From assembly GCA_023454175.1 (NCBI GenBank), contig JAEXRW010000025.1, positions 186,001-250,000 on the forward strand: DNA of 64,000 nt. The letters run 5' to 3'. Shown here piece by piece: positions 1 to 8,468 of this stretch. The DNA comes from Bacillota bacterium (GTDB lineage: Bacteria > Bacillota > Clostridia > Christensenellales > JAEXRW01). The position numbers and the translations under genes are program-made. How positions within the stretch are numbered: position 1 is the stretch's first letter; the number at the start of each line of letters is the position of its first letter. The notes beneath the pieces were generated by a model. That model saw only the letters and a list, made by a program, of their open reading frames with translations. It searched no databases and was not told the DNA's origin.

Positions 1-390
1 GCCGTGAATATGCAGAACATGATGGTGCTGGCCGGGGCGGTGGCAGGGGCCTGCCTGGGCTTCCTGCGCTTCAACGCCTATCCCGCCAGGGTCTTCATGG
101 GGGATACGGGGTCGCTCGGACTGGGGGGAGCCCTGCTGGTCCTTTTCGTGACCACAAAGCTCCAGCTGATGCTTCCGATCATGGGCATTATGTTCGTGAT
201 CAGCACCGTTTCGGCGCTGATCCAGCGGCTGTATTACAAGAAAACAAAAAAGCGCCTGTTCAGAATGGCGCCCATACACCACCATTTCGAACTGAAAGGC
301 ATACACGAAACCAAGGTGGTCACCGTCTACATGATCATAACAGCCGTGGTGTGTATGGCTGCGCTTCTGATGGTGAATCTATCCGCATAA
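1..390 (+). CDS. mraY: Phospho-N-acetylmuramoyl-pentapeptide transferase, C-terminal part
   Basis: MraY transfers phospho-MurNAc-pentapeptide to undecaprenyl phosphate at the inner face of the membrane, making lipid I. The window opens inside the gene in frame 1, so only about the last 130 residues are present. They show the family signatures MGDTGSLGLGG (about residues 34-44) and the histidine-rich MAPIHHHFELKG loop, with hydrophobic segments before and after. murD follows 22 bp downstream in the same direction, the usual dcw order. The ATG at position 10 is internal, not a start. The family assignment is secure; the N-terminal catalytic aspartates lie outside the window. Confidence 0.95.
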   Translation, partial: AVNMQNMMVLAGAVAGACLGFLRFNAYPARVFMGDTGSLGLGGALLVLFVTTKLQLMLPIMGIMFVISTVSALIQRLYYKKTKKRLFRMAPIHHHFELKGIHETKVVTVYMIITAVVCMAALLMVNLSA

Positions 391-412
391 ATATAGGAAA
401 GAAGAACAACAG

Positions 413-1822
413 ATGGTTTTTCCCTACAAGAACATACTCGTGGTGGGCATGGCCAGAAGCGGGGTCGCAACTGCCAAAATGCTCTGCCAGATGGATGGGA
501 TCCGCATAACGGTCAACGACAAAAAGACCAGGGAGGAATTTGAAGGCAGCCTTTCCGAGCTGGACGGCCTGGATATTCTATGGAAGCTGGGAGAGGACCC
601 GTCCAAATTGCTGGAAGGCATGGACATGGTGGTTTTCAGCTCGGGCGTGCCCGACAAAAGCGAATTTGTCCTGAAAGCAAAAGCGATGGGCATCCCCGCC
701 ATCAACGAGCTGGAACTGGGGTTCATGGTTTCAAAGGCGAGGTTCGTAGGCATCACGGGCACGAACGGGAAAACGACGACCACCACGCTGACCAGCGAGA
801 TATTCCGCAATGCAGGCCTCAACGCATGGCCGCTGGGGAATATCGGCGTGCCGGTAACGACCGAGGCGCTCCATGCGGGCCCAAAAGACGTGATCGTGGC
901 GGAAGTGGCGCCTTTCCAGCTGATCAGCACCATTACGTTCAGGCCTACCGTCAGCGCTATCCTGAATATCACCGAGGACCACCTGGACTGGTTCGGAACG
1001 ATGGAAAACTATATCGCCGGCAAGGCGCTGGTTTTCAAAAACCAAACCGCCGAAGACTACTGTGTACTCAACCTGGACAATGCCATCACCGCATCGCTTG
1101 CATCCCGGGTAAAGGCGAAAGTACTGTTTTTCTCGCGCATTCATGCGGTGGAGGAAGGCATTTGTGTCCGGGACGGATACATCGTATGGCGGTCCAACGG
1201 GGATGAAAAACGCGTGTGTAAAGTGGATGAGATCCGCATCCCCGGCGCTCACAACCTCGAAAACGCGCTTGCGGCAGCGGCCATAACCGCGGCAATGGGG
1301 GTACAGCTGCCCGTCATACGCCATACGCTCATGACTTTTCCGGGTGTGGAGCACAGAATCGAATATGTTTGCGAAAAAGGCGGCATACACTTTATCAACG
1401 ATTCCAAAGGTACGAACCCGGATGCCACCATCAAAGCGGTCGAAGCGATGACGAAACCTACGGTCCTGATCCTGGGGGGATATGACAAGCACCTCGAATT
1501 CGATCCGATATTTGAAAACGGAGCGTTCCGGAAAAACATCGTGGGGATCGTTACCCTGGGGCAGACTTCAAACCAGATCCTGGATACAGCCCGCAAATAC
1601 GGGTACAGCCGGATCGAAACTGCAGGCACCTTTCATGATGCCGTGAAAAAAGCATACAACCTGGCTGCGCCGGGCCAGAATGTGCTGCTGTCCCCGGCGT
1701 GTGCAAGCTGGGATATGTTCAAAGACTTTGAAGAACGCGGAAGGGTCTTCAAGGAAGCGGCCAGAAGTCTGGGGGTAAAAAATGGCTTTGTTGAGGAAAA
1801 AACGACTAGAGCCGGGGAATAA
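413..1822 (+). CDS. murD: UDP-N-acetylmuramoyl-L-alanine--D-glutamate ligase
   Basis: MurD adds D-glutamate to UDP-MurNAc-L-Ala in the cytoplasm using ATP. The 469-residue length is normal for the family. An N-terminal Rossmann-like UDP-binding part is followed by the Mur-ligase P-loop GITGTNGKTTTTT near residue 115, the FPGVEHRIE motif and NDSKGTNPDAT near residue 330. The usual SSFQL motif of the central domain reads APFQL here. AGGAAAGAAG lies upstream of the ATG. The last 41 bases overlap the longest reading frame of ftsW, suggesting translational coupling. Confidence 0.95.
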   Translation: MVFPYKNILVVGMARSGVATAKMLCQMDGIRITVNDKKTREEFEGSLSELDGLDILWKLGEDPSKLLEGMDMVVFSSGVPDKSEFVLKAKAMGIPAINELELGFMVSKARFVGITGTNGKTTTTTLTSEIFRNAGLNAWPLGNIGVPVTTEALHAGPKDVIVAEVAPFQLISTITFRPTVSAILNITEDHLDWFGTMENYIAGKALVFKNQTAEDYCVLNLDNAITASLASRVKAKVLFFSRIHAVEEGICVRDGYIVWRSNGDEKRVCKVDEIRIPGAHNLENALAAAAITAAMGVQLPVIRHTLMTFPGVEHRIEYVCEKGGIHFINDSKGTNPDATIKAVEAMTKPTVLILGGYDKHLEFDPIFENGAFRKNIVGIVTLGQTSNQILDTARKYGYSRIETAGTFHDAVKKAYNLAAPGQNVLLSPACASWDMFKDFEERGRVFKEAARSLGVKNGFVEEKTTRAGE

Positions 1823-2951
1823 TGAAACCGGTCAAAAGGATTTGATCGGCGAAAACACCAAGGGCCGTATGGACTTTTCCATCCTCATCACGACCATCAT
1901 CCTCGTATGCTTCGGCGTACTGATGGTCTACAGTTCCAGCTTTTACGTAGCCCAGCAGCAGTATCAGGACCCGTACTATTTTTTCAAAAAGCAGGCTATC
2001 GGCGCGGCCATTGGCCTGGCGGCGCTGCTATTTTTCTCCTGGCTGGACTACAAAAAACTAGGCAAAATCAAATTCATCTTCCTGCTGTGCAGTATCGCCC
2101 TCCTCGGCCTGGTGCTCATCCCCGGGGTGGGTTCCTCGATACGCGGCTCGAGCAGATGGTTCAATATCGCCGGCACCAGCGTCCAGCCGGCGGAGATCGC
2201 CAAAATCGCATTCATCCTGTTTGCCGCCTCATTTATGGCGCTGCATCCGGAAAGGATGAAATACTTCCTCAAAGGGCTTTTACCACTATTGCTGATCCTC
2301 GGCATTATGGTGCTGTTCCTGCTCATGCAGCCCAATTTCAGCACGGTGATCGCCATGTCGCTTCTATGCGTGGCCATGATGTACGTGGGCGGCGCGAAAA
2401 AGTGGCATGTGGTGGGTATAGGCGTGGGAGGATTGGGCGGCGGGTTTGCGCTGCTTTTTTCGGAGCCTTACCGTGTTAAAAGGCTTCTGGCTTTTCTGGA
2501 TCCCTGGGCCGACCCCCAGGTAAACGGTTACCAGTTGATCCAGTCGCTTTATTCCCTGGGTTCGGGTGGGCTTTTCGGCCGGGGACTGGGAAACAGCCGG
2601 CAAAAGTACCTTTTCCTCCCCTTCGGCGAATCAGACTTCATCTTTTCCATCGTCGGGGAGGAATTCGGCTTCATCGGTGCACTCTGCCTGCTGCTTCTTT
2701 TTGGCTTTCTCATCTGGCGGTGCATCCGGGTGGCATATAAGAGTACAGACAAATTCGGATGCTACATCGCGACAGGCATATCTGCGCTGATAGCCATCCA
2801 GGTCCTGATGAACGTGGGCGTGGTCACCGGTTCCATCCCGCCAACAGGCCTGCCTCTGCCATTTATCAGTTCGGGCAGTTCGTCGCTGGTGATCATGATG
2901 GCGAGCATGGGGGTGATGCTCAATATATCCAAACAGATCGTAAGAATGTAA
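1782..2951 (+). CDS. ftsW: FtsW/SpoVE-type peptidoglycan polymerase
   Basis: This is a SEDS-family membrane glycosyltransferase that polymerises lipid II at the septum or, for SpoVE, in the spore cortex. The 389 residues form about ten membrane segments and include the SEDS signatures GLFGRGLGNSRQKYLFLP, ESDFIFSIVGEEFG and PPTGLPLPFISSGSSSL. The first ATG at 1782 lies inside murD. An in-frame ATG at 1869 begins MDFSILIT just before the first membrane helix and would give a 360-residue protein; the choice is open. Nothing in the sequence separates FtsW from SpoVE, and a spore former may have both. No murG follows, although it is usual at this place. Confidence 0.88.
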   Translation: MALLRKKRLEPGNNETGQKDLIGENTKGRMDFSILITTIILVCFGVLMVYSSSFYVAQQQYQDPYYFFKKQAIGAAIGLAALLFFSWLDYKKLGKIKFIFLLCSIALLGLVLIPGVGSSIRGSSRWFNIAGTSVQPAEIAKIAFILFAASFMALHPERMKYFLKGLLPLLLILGIMVLFLLMQPNFSTVIAMSLLCVAMMYVGGAKKWHVVGIGVGGLGGGFALLFSEPYRVKRLLAFLDPWADPQVNGYQLIQSLYSLGSGGLFGRGLGNSRQKYLFLPFGESDFIFSIVGEEFGFIGALCLLLLFGFLIWRCIRVAYKSTDKFGCYIATGISALIAIQVLMNVGVVTGSIPPTGLPLPFISSGSSSLVIMMASMGVMLNISKQIVRM

Positions 2952-3044
2952 GCCCCGCGTGAAACGGGGAAGGCAAAATCACACCGCGCGCATGCCGGCA
3001 TAATATGGTAGTACACAAGGCATGAACTGCGGAGGTGTTACCGC

Positions 3045-4304
3045 TTGTCTTCCATAATCATCCGTGGCGGGAAACGGCTTGAGGGAGTCGTACAGGCCGG
3101 GGGCGCAAAAAATGCCATTTTGCCCATCCTGGCTGCTTCAATCCTAACGGAAAACCCTATTCAGATCCATGGCTGCCCGCAGATAAGCGACGTATCGAAC
3201 ATGATATCCATATTGCGTTTCATAGGATGCAGTGTTGAAAAGGATGATGGAACGATCATCATAGACCCGTCCCCGGCGCACGGGGAAACCATGCCGGATG
3301 AACTCTCGAAGGAAATGCGGTCTTCCATTTTCCTGATGGGCCCGATGCTGGGCAGGTTTCACAAGGCCTGCTTCACCCGTCCCGGAGGCTGTGAGATCGG
3401 GATGAGGCCGATCAACATGCATATCGATGCATTGAGACAGATGAACGTAACCATAGAGGAAGAACACGGACAGATCGTATGCAGCACGGATGGGATCCGC
3501 GGGGCGGAAATAAACCTGGACTATCCAAGCGTCGGAGCGACGGAAAATATCATGATGGCAGCTGTCACTGCAAAGGGGAGGACCATCATACGCAATGCCG
3601 CGCGGGAACCTGAAGTGGCAGATCTGCAGAAGATCCTGAATGCAATGGGCGGCAAGGTCGCGGGGTCCGGCTACAATACGATATACATAGAGGGCGTCAA
3701 AAAACTGCATGGCGCGGTACACCAGGTCATACCGGACCGGATCGTAGCCGGCACGTATATGGCTGCGGCGGCGATAACCGGGGGCGATATCACGATAGAC
3801 CATGTCAATATCGACCACCAGCACGCCATCATCTCGAAACTGCGCGAATCAGGATGTACGGTGTCCCTCGCGAAAAATTCGATACGGGTGGCAGGAGCGG
3901 CGCATCCGAGGGAAATGCAGATGATATCCACACAGCCCTATCCCGGATTTCCCACAGACATGCAGGCACAGTTCCTGTCCTACGCAACCGTATGCAGGGG
4001 TACCAGCATCATCGTCGAAAATGTGTTTGAAAACAGGTTCAAGCATGCGTCAGAACTCAATAAAATGGGCGCCAATATCACGGTCAAAGGCAATATGGCT
4101 ATCGTCCGTGGAACTGAAAACTTAACCGCCGCCAGAATAAAGGCGAACGACCTCCGGGGCGGAGCGGCGCTAGTCCTGGCCGCCTTGAAGGCGGAAGGGG
4201 AAAGCGAAATAGAGAATACGCAGTACATCGACAGGGGCTACGAAAGATTCGCAGATACACTCAGGGAGCTGGGAGCGGAAATACGCGAGATAGAACAGGT
4301 GTGA
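3045..4304 (+). CDS. murA: UDP-N-acetylglucosamine 1-carboxyvinyltransferase
   Basis: MurA transfers enolpyruvate from PEP to UDP-GlcNAc, the committed step of peptidoglycan synthesis. The 419-residue protein keeps Lys22 in AGGAKNAILPIL and the active-site Cys116 in RPGGCEIGMRP, the residue alkylated by fosfomycin, so it should be a sensitive-type enzyme. The start is TTG, chosen because GGAGGTG (about 3031-3037) is well placed before it and the protein begins at the expected family position. It sits between ftsW and ftsQ, separated from ftsW by 93 bp and from ftsQ by 3 bp. Confidence 0.96.
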   Translation: MSSIIIRGGKRLEGVVQAGGAKNAILPILAASILTENPIQIHGCPQISDVSNMISILRFIGCSVEKDDGTIIIDPSPAHGETMPDELSKEMRSSIFLMGPMLGRFHKACFTRPGGCEIGMRPINMHIDALRQMNVTIEEEHGQIVCSTDGIRGAEINLDYPSVGATENIMMAAVTAKGRTIIRNAAREPEVADLQKILNAMGGKVAGSGYNTIYIEGVKKLHGAVHQVIPDRIVAGTYMAAAAITGGDITIDHVNIDHQHAIISKLRESGCTVSLAKNSIRVAGAAHPREMQMISTQPYPGFPTDMQAQFLSYATVCRGTSIIVENVFENRFKHASELNKMGANITVKGNMAIVRGTENLTAARIKANDLRGGAALVLAALKAEGESEIENTQYIDRGYERFADTLRELGAEIREIEQV

Positions 4305-4307
4305 AAA

Positions 4308-5045
4308 TTGCAGTCAAGAAAGAAAAAACAAAGCAGGATGCCACGGATACTTTTCACATTCATCATTCTCCTCGTGCTGGGAACGGTCGGCACAGCGGCT
4401 TTTTTGGTTTGCCGCGTACAAGCTGTCGCCGTGGAGGGGATATCGCGTTTTACCCAGGAGCAGATCATCAGTATATCAGGCATCCAAACGGATGACAGCA
4501 TGTTCATGCTCAATGAAGCAGCGGTCTGCTCGGCGATACAGAAAGACCCGTATGTGAAGTCGGCAAAAATCGAGCGGCAATTCCCGGATACGGTCAAAAT
4601 CACGATCGTTGAGCGGGTCCCGGCCGCGCTTGTACAGTATGTGGACTCCTTTTTGAAGATGGACCGGGATGGGTATATCCTGGAGAAAACGGATGATGCA
4701 GCCGGGGAATCATGCCCTGTCATAACCGGGATGAATGTAACGGCATTTCAGATCGGGCAGCCCATCAAATCCCAGGACCCCAAGCAGGTGGATGTATACA
4801 CGTCTATCCTATCTAAACTGGATGGCAGCACGACTGCCGGTGATATCGCGGAAATCAATGTGGCCAACCTGGAAAACGTATACCTGCTGACGCGCGGGAA
4901 CATCAGGATCAGGATAGGGAGCATATCCGATCTGGACCGGAAATTCGTTTGGATCCAAAACGTCCTGCCGATATTGATCCAGCAGGGAAAGAGCGGCGGG
5001 ACGCTGGATGTGACCAATCCGGAAAGTGCAAGTTATATACCCTGA
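4308..5045 (+). CDS. ftsQ: Cell division protein FtsQ/DivIB
   Basis: FtsQ/DivIB is a bitopic divisome protein that links early and late division proteins outside the membrane. The 245-residue sequence has a basic N-terminus (SRKKKQSRMPR), one membrane segment at about residues 15-35, then a POTRA-like domain beginning VAVEGISRFTQEQIISISGI and a beta domain. The start TTG at 4308 follows AGGTG at about 4297; an in-frame ATG at 4338 is a possible alternative. It is almost contiguous with murA. Sequence conservation in this family is low, so the call rests on architecture plus location before ftsA/ftsZ. Confidence 0.85.
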   Translation: MQSRKKKQSRMPRILFTFIILLVLGTVGTAAFLVCRVQAVAVEGISRFTQEQIISISGIQTDDSMFMLNEAAVCSAIQKDPYVKSAKIERQFPDTVKITIVERVPAALVQYVDSFLKMDRDGYILEKTDDAAGESCPVITGMNVTAFQIGQPIKSQDPKQVDVYTSILSKLDGSTTAGDIAEINVANLENVYLLTRGNIRIRIGSISDLDRKFVWIQNVLPILIQQGKSGGTLDVTNPESASYIP

Positions 5046-5076
5046 GTATAGAATCATCATGAAAATACTCTATATG

Positions 5077-5104
5077 TTTCAAAGTATTTATGTTATATTA
5101 TTAT
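5077..5104 (+). promoter_or_regulatory. Possible promoter for ftsA-ftsZ
   Basis: The 88-bp gap between ftsQ and ftsA is strikingly A+T-rich. It contains TTTCAA (5077-5082), a 16-bp spacer and TATTAT (5099-5104), which partly match a housekeeping promoter. Overlapping TTATAT and TTATAA boxes make the exact -10 uncertain. Confidence 0.3.
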
Positions 5105-5133
5105 AAAGTTTAAAAAGTCTGCACGAGGGTTTC

Positions 5134-6273
5134 ATGAAAGGCATCGTCACGGCAATAGAATTCGGGTCCTCCAAGGTTGCCTGCCTTACAGGGGTTAAAC
5201 GGCCTTTCGGGAGATTCGAATTGCTATATGCGACGCATTGCCCATATGCCGGTTTCCGGAAAAAGAGCTGGCTTCAGGGCGATGCGGTGGGGTACGCAGT
5301 TTCGGAGGCCATCCGGAAAACGCTCGGAGAGCTGGACAGAAAGATCGACTCGGTTTATGTGGGCATCCCGGGTGAATTCACCAGCGTGATCCAAACCGTC
5401 AGCGAGATGGAGGTCCAGACGGGAAAAGTAACTGAAAACGACATGGATACCCTTAAACATACCGTATCCATGCAGGAAAAACCCGACCACACGGCCAGCC
5501 TGAAATCGTATGCCGCTTTCTACCGCCTCGATGGGAATGAACCGGTCAAGCACCCTTTGGGTATCAAGGCTTCAAGGTTATCGTGTGAATATATCAATAT
5601 ATATGCCGACAAAGCTTTCATTCAGGATACCAAGGATATTTGCAGCACGATAGGCGTTGCAATCGACGGCTGCGTTTGTGTGCCCGAAGCCATGGCAAAA
5701 ATGGTGGCGCTGGACCAGTCCGCGGATTTTGAGATCATCGTGGATGCAGGGTATTACGTAACGGACATCACCATCACATACGGGACAAAGCCGGTGTTCC
5801 ACAGGACGCTGGAGGTCGGTGGTTACCACCTGGCCAATGATATCGGGCTGTGTCTGGACATCCCCCTGGAAGAAGCGGAGTCTCTGAAACGCAAAATGAC
5901 GGTGGATACCTCCCTGAAAGTGCTTCCTTCCATCGATGAGAAGCCGCTGGATTATGAAAACAGGCCCAAAACCACGGCCACGGGCGGAAGCGCATATGAC
6001 ATCATGATGGCGCGCCTGGATGAAATCTGTACCCTGATAGGACAGGCTTTGAAACAATCCGGCATGCCGCTGAAAAGGGATACGAGGCTGCATCTTACGG
6101 GCGGCGGCGTATCCATGATAGAAGGCATCGAACGGTATTTCCACCAAAGGCTGGACAGGCCCGTCAGGATCGTGGACACGGGCATGAAAAAAGCCGACGC
6201 AGCATGTTATACGGGGGCTTTGGCCACACTGTTCCATGCTTTCATGCTGGAAGACAAAGGAACCAAAAGTTAA
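5134..6273 (+). CDS. ftsA: FtsA-like actin-family cell division protein
   Basis: FtsA is an actin-like ATPase that anchors FtsZ to the membrane. The 379-residue protein has the actin-fold phosphate motifs: GIVTAIEFGSSKVACL at the N-terminus (where FtsA usually has GIDIGT), IIVDAGYYVTDIT near residue 200 and LTGGGVSMIEGI near residue 325. The aspartate of the first phosphate motif is a glutamate here. The protein ends soon after the last actin subdomain, at ATLFHAFMLEDKGTKS. I see no clear basic amphipathic membrane-targeting helix there, unlike typical FtsA. Position directly before ftsZ supports the assignment despite the divergence. Confidence 0.8.
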   Translation: MKGIVTAIEFGSSKVACLTGVKRPFGRFELLYATHCPYAGFRKKSWLQGDAVGYAVSEAIRKTLGELDRKIDSVYVGIPGEFTSVIQTVSEMEVQTGKVTENDMDTLKHTVSMQEKPDHTASLKSYAAFYRLDGNEPVKHPLGIKASRLSCEYINIYADKAFIQDTKDICSTIGVAIDGCVCVPEAMAKMVALDQSADFEIIVDAGYYVTDITITYGTKPVFHRTLEVGGYHLANDIGLCLDIPLEEAESLKRKMTVDTSLKVLPSIDEKPLDYENRPKTTATGGSAYDIMMARLDEICTLIGQALKQSGMPLKRDTRLHLTGGGVSMIEGIERYFHQRLDRPVRIVDTGMKKADAACYTGALATLFHAFMLEDKGTKS

Positions 6274-6306
6274 AATATCGCATGCTCCATAAGGAGGAAG
6301 AATCAT

Positions 6307-7383
6307 ATGTTGGAAATCGACCATGGAATGGATCATTTTGCTTCGATAAAAGTAGTAGGAGTCGGCGGGGCGGGCAACAATGCCGTCAACCGGATGATCA
6401 GCCACGGGATACGCGGGGTGGAGTTCTATGCGATCAATACAGACCGGCAGGCTCTGTACCTGTCAAAATCACCCAATAAGATACAGATCGGCAAACAGCT
6501 GACCAAGGGCCTCGGAGCAGGCGCAGACCCCGAAGTGGGCAGAAAAGCAGCCGAGGAGGACAGCGACGAGATCAGGGAATCCATGAAAGGTTCGGACCTG
6601 GTCTTCCTGACTGCCGGCATGGGCGGCGGCACCGGGACCGGGGCCATGCCGGTGATCGCGCAGATCACCCGCGAACTTGGGATACTGACGGTGGGTGTGG
6701 TGACAAAGCCGTTCCTTTTTGAAGGCAAGCAGCGCATGATGAACGCCGAAAGAGGCATCGCCGACCTGAAGATGTCGGTGGATACCCTCCTGACCATCCC
6801 GAACGACCGGCTGCTCCAGGTGGTGGGAAAGGCGTCCATCATGGAAGCATTCCGAGTGGCGGACGATGTCCTGCGGCAGGGCGTGCAGGGGATCTCCGAC
6901 CTGATCGCGGTACCCAACCTGATCAACCTGGATTTTGCGGACGTCAAGACGATCATGAAGGAAAAGGGACTGGCCCATATGGGCATCGGCATCGGATCCG
7001 GGGAAAAACGCGCCATCGAAGCGGCGAGGCAGGCCATCTCCAGCCCGCTGCTGGAAACGACGATCGAAGGAGCAAAAGGCGTGATCCTCAATATCACCGG
7101 CGGGCCAAACCTGGGGCTGTTTGAAACGGAAGAGGCGGCAAACCTCATTCAGTCCACCGCCGATCCCGAGGCCAACATCATATTCGGCGCGGGCATCGAT
7201 GAATCGCTGGGCGATGAGATACGCATCACCGTCATTGCGACCGGGTTTGAAAAGCAGGGCCATACCCTGCAGGAAATGAAAGGCATCGGCAGGTTCGTAC
7301 CTCAAAAACAGGAAGTGCCCATGGATGACGGCGACCTGGATGTACCCATCTGGCTGAGGCGGAACAACAAGGAGCGCAGATGA
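6307..7383 (+). CDS. ftsZ: Cell division GTPase FtsZ
   Basis: FtsZ is the tubulin-like GTPase that forms the division ring. The 358-residue protein has the nucleotide-binding start VVGVGGAGNNAVNRM, the tubulin signature GGGTGTG near residue 108, the synergy region NLDFADVKTIM and a C-terminal conserved peptide VPIWLRRNNK, which binds FtsA and other partners. The variable linker is short. AAGGAGG at 6291-6297 precedes the ATG with ideal spacing. It is the last gene of the division cluster and is followed by a terminator. Confidence 0.98.
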   Translation: MLEIDHGMDHFASIKVVGVGGAGNNAVNRMISHGIRGVEFYAINTDRQALYLSKSPNKIQIGKQLTKGLGAGADPEVGRKAAEEDSDEIRESMKGSDLVFLTAGMGGGTGTGAMPVIAQITRELGILTVGVVTKPFLFEGKQRMMNAERGIADLKMSVDTLLTIPNDRLLQVVGKASIMEAFRVADDVLRQGVQGISDLIAVPNLINLDFADVKTIMKEKGLAHMGIGIGSGEKRAIEAARQAISSPLLETTIEGAKGVILNITGGPNLGLFETEEAANLIQSTADPEANIIFGAGIDESLGDEIRITVIATGFEKQGHTLQEMKGIGRFVPQKQEVPMDDGDLDVPIWLRRNNKERR

Positions 7384-7433
7384 CGCTTGACGTTATAAAC
7401 CCATTTACGACGGCAACCAACCGGCATTTTTGC

Positions 7434-7464
7434 AGCAGCAGGAGAAATCCTGCTGTTTGTTTTA
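7434..7464 (+). terminator. Rho-independent terminator after ftsZ
   Basis: CAGCAGG (7436-7442) pairs with CCTGCTG (7449-7455) around the loop AGAAAT. Two weaker pairs extend the stem, and TTTGTTTTATTT follows. It closes the division operon. Confidence 0.8.
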
Positions 7465-7490
7465 TTTCATCCACTGAAGGTAGGGCATTT

Positions 7491-7556
7491 TGTCATACTA
7501 TTTTTCTTATACGCTTCGCAGTTCTACAAAGCTGTCACATGACGTATTCATATAAT
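7491..7556 (+). promoter_or_regulatory. Probable promoter of spoIIGA-sigE with weak Spo0A-like boxes
   Basis: TATAAT at 7551-7556 has no recognisable -35 at 17 bp. TGTCATA (7491-7497) and TGTCACA (7533-7539) each match five of seven bases of the Spo0A box TGTCGAA, and the second covers the -35 region. In Bacillus subtilis this operon is read by sigma-A and activated by Spo0A. The -10 is clear; the Spo0A boxes are weak inference. Confidence 0.4.
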
Positions 7557-7588
7557 GTTTTCAAACATATGAGAAAGCGGGAAGACAC

Positions 7589-8455
7589 GTGTATAAAGCA
7601 GTATACATCGAATATGTCTTCATTGATAACTTCATTATGAATGTATTGATCATACAATTGTCCTCCCATGTATGCGGACTGAAGCACAGGGCATGGCGTG
7701 CAGCCGTATCGGCCTGCATCGGAGCTGTTTACGCAGTATGCCTGTTCCTGCCGCAGATGGAATGGCTTTACGCGCTGCCGCTCAAGGCTTTCCTTTCCCT
7801 TGTCATGGTCATAACCGTATGGGGATACGGGGGGCTGCGGAAGTTTTTGCTCAGAACGGCTGCCTTTGCCGGTACGACCTTTCTCTTCGGCGGGGCAGCC
7901 CTGGGGATGGCTTACGGGTTCAACGGGTCAATATCCAACGGGATAGTCTATTTCAAAGGATTTTCATTCAGGCTGCTCGCAGCAGCATGCATGCTGGCAA
8001 CGATCCTTGCGAGGCTCATACGGGAGTCGCTGCGAAATACGAAATTCAGGGAAGGGCTGCTGTACCCATTAAAAATCACATTTCAAAACAGGGCTGTCAT
8101 CGTAGATGCCTATCTGGATACGGGAAACATGCTGTACGACACCTGTTCAGGCATGCCGGTGATCATCATCCAGTACAGAAGCATCAGCCATATCCTGCCC
8201 GACGGGTTATCCATTTGTCTGTTTACAAAGCGATACGACATAACAGCAGAAGCTGCACACAAATACAGCATCCATCTGCTGCCCTTCAAGTCCATCGGCA
8301 AAGCGGACAGTATTTACAGCATAAGGCCGGATTCCGTGGAGATTTTTAAAAACAATGCGTGGAAACGTGTGGACGCCATCCTTGGAGTATCCAAAACAGA
8401 ATTGAGCGACGGGTTCGAAGCGCTGCTTCACCCGCTCCTATTACAGGGAAGCTGA
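7589..8455 (+). CDS. spoIIGA: Sigma-E processing peptidase SpoIIGA
   Basis: SpoIIGA is a membrane-bound aspartic protease that removes the pro-sequence of SigE in the mother cell after asymmetric division. The 288-residue protein has about five membrane segments in residues 1-150, then a cytoplasmic protease domain containing the catalytic motif YLDTGNMLYD, with the active aspartate near residue 177. The start is GTG at 7589 (MYKAVYIEYVFIDN), matching the family start. sigE, its substrate gene, begins 13 bp downstream. Recognition is firm because motif and gene order agree. Confidence 0.93.
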   Translation: MYKAVYIEYVFIDNFIMNVLIIQLSSHVCGLKHRAWRAAVSACIGAVYAVCLFLPQMEWLYALPLKAFLSLVMVITVWGYGGLRKFLLRTAAFAGTTFLFGGAALGMAYGFNGSISNGIVYFKGFSFRLLAAACMLATILARLIRESLRNTKFREGLLYPLKITFQNRAVIVDAYLDTGNMLYDTCSGMPVIIIQYRSISHILPDGLSICLFTKRYDITAEAAHKYSIHLLPFKSIGKADSIYSIRPDSVEIFKNNAWKRVDAILGVSKTELSDGFEALLHPLLLQGS

Positions 8456-8468
8456 GGAGGAAACCATC

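Noticed and set aside
7384..7588. A small gene after ftsZ (86-codon plus-strand frame from 7380)
   Set aside because: The frame crosses the ftsZ terminator and the spoIIGA promoter and has no binding site or recognisable sequence.
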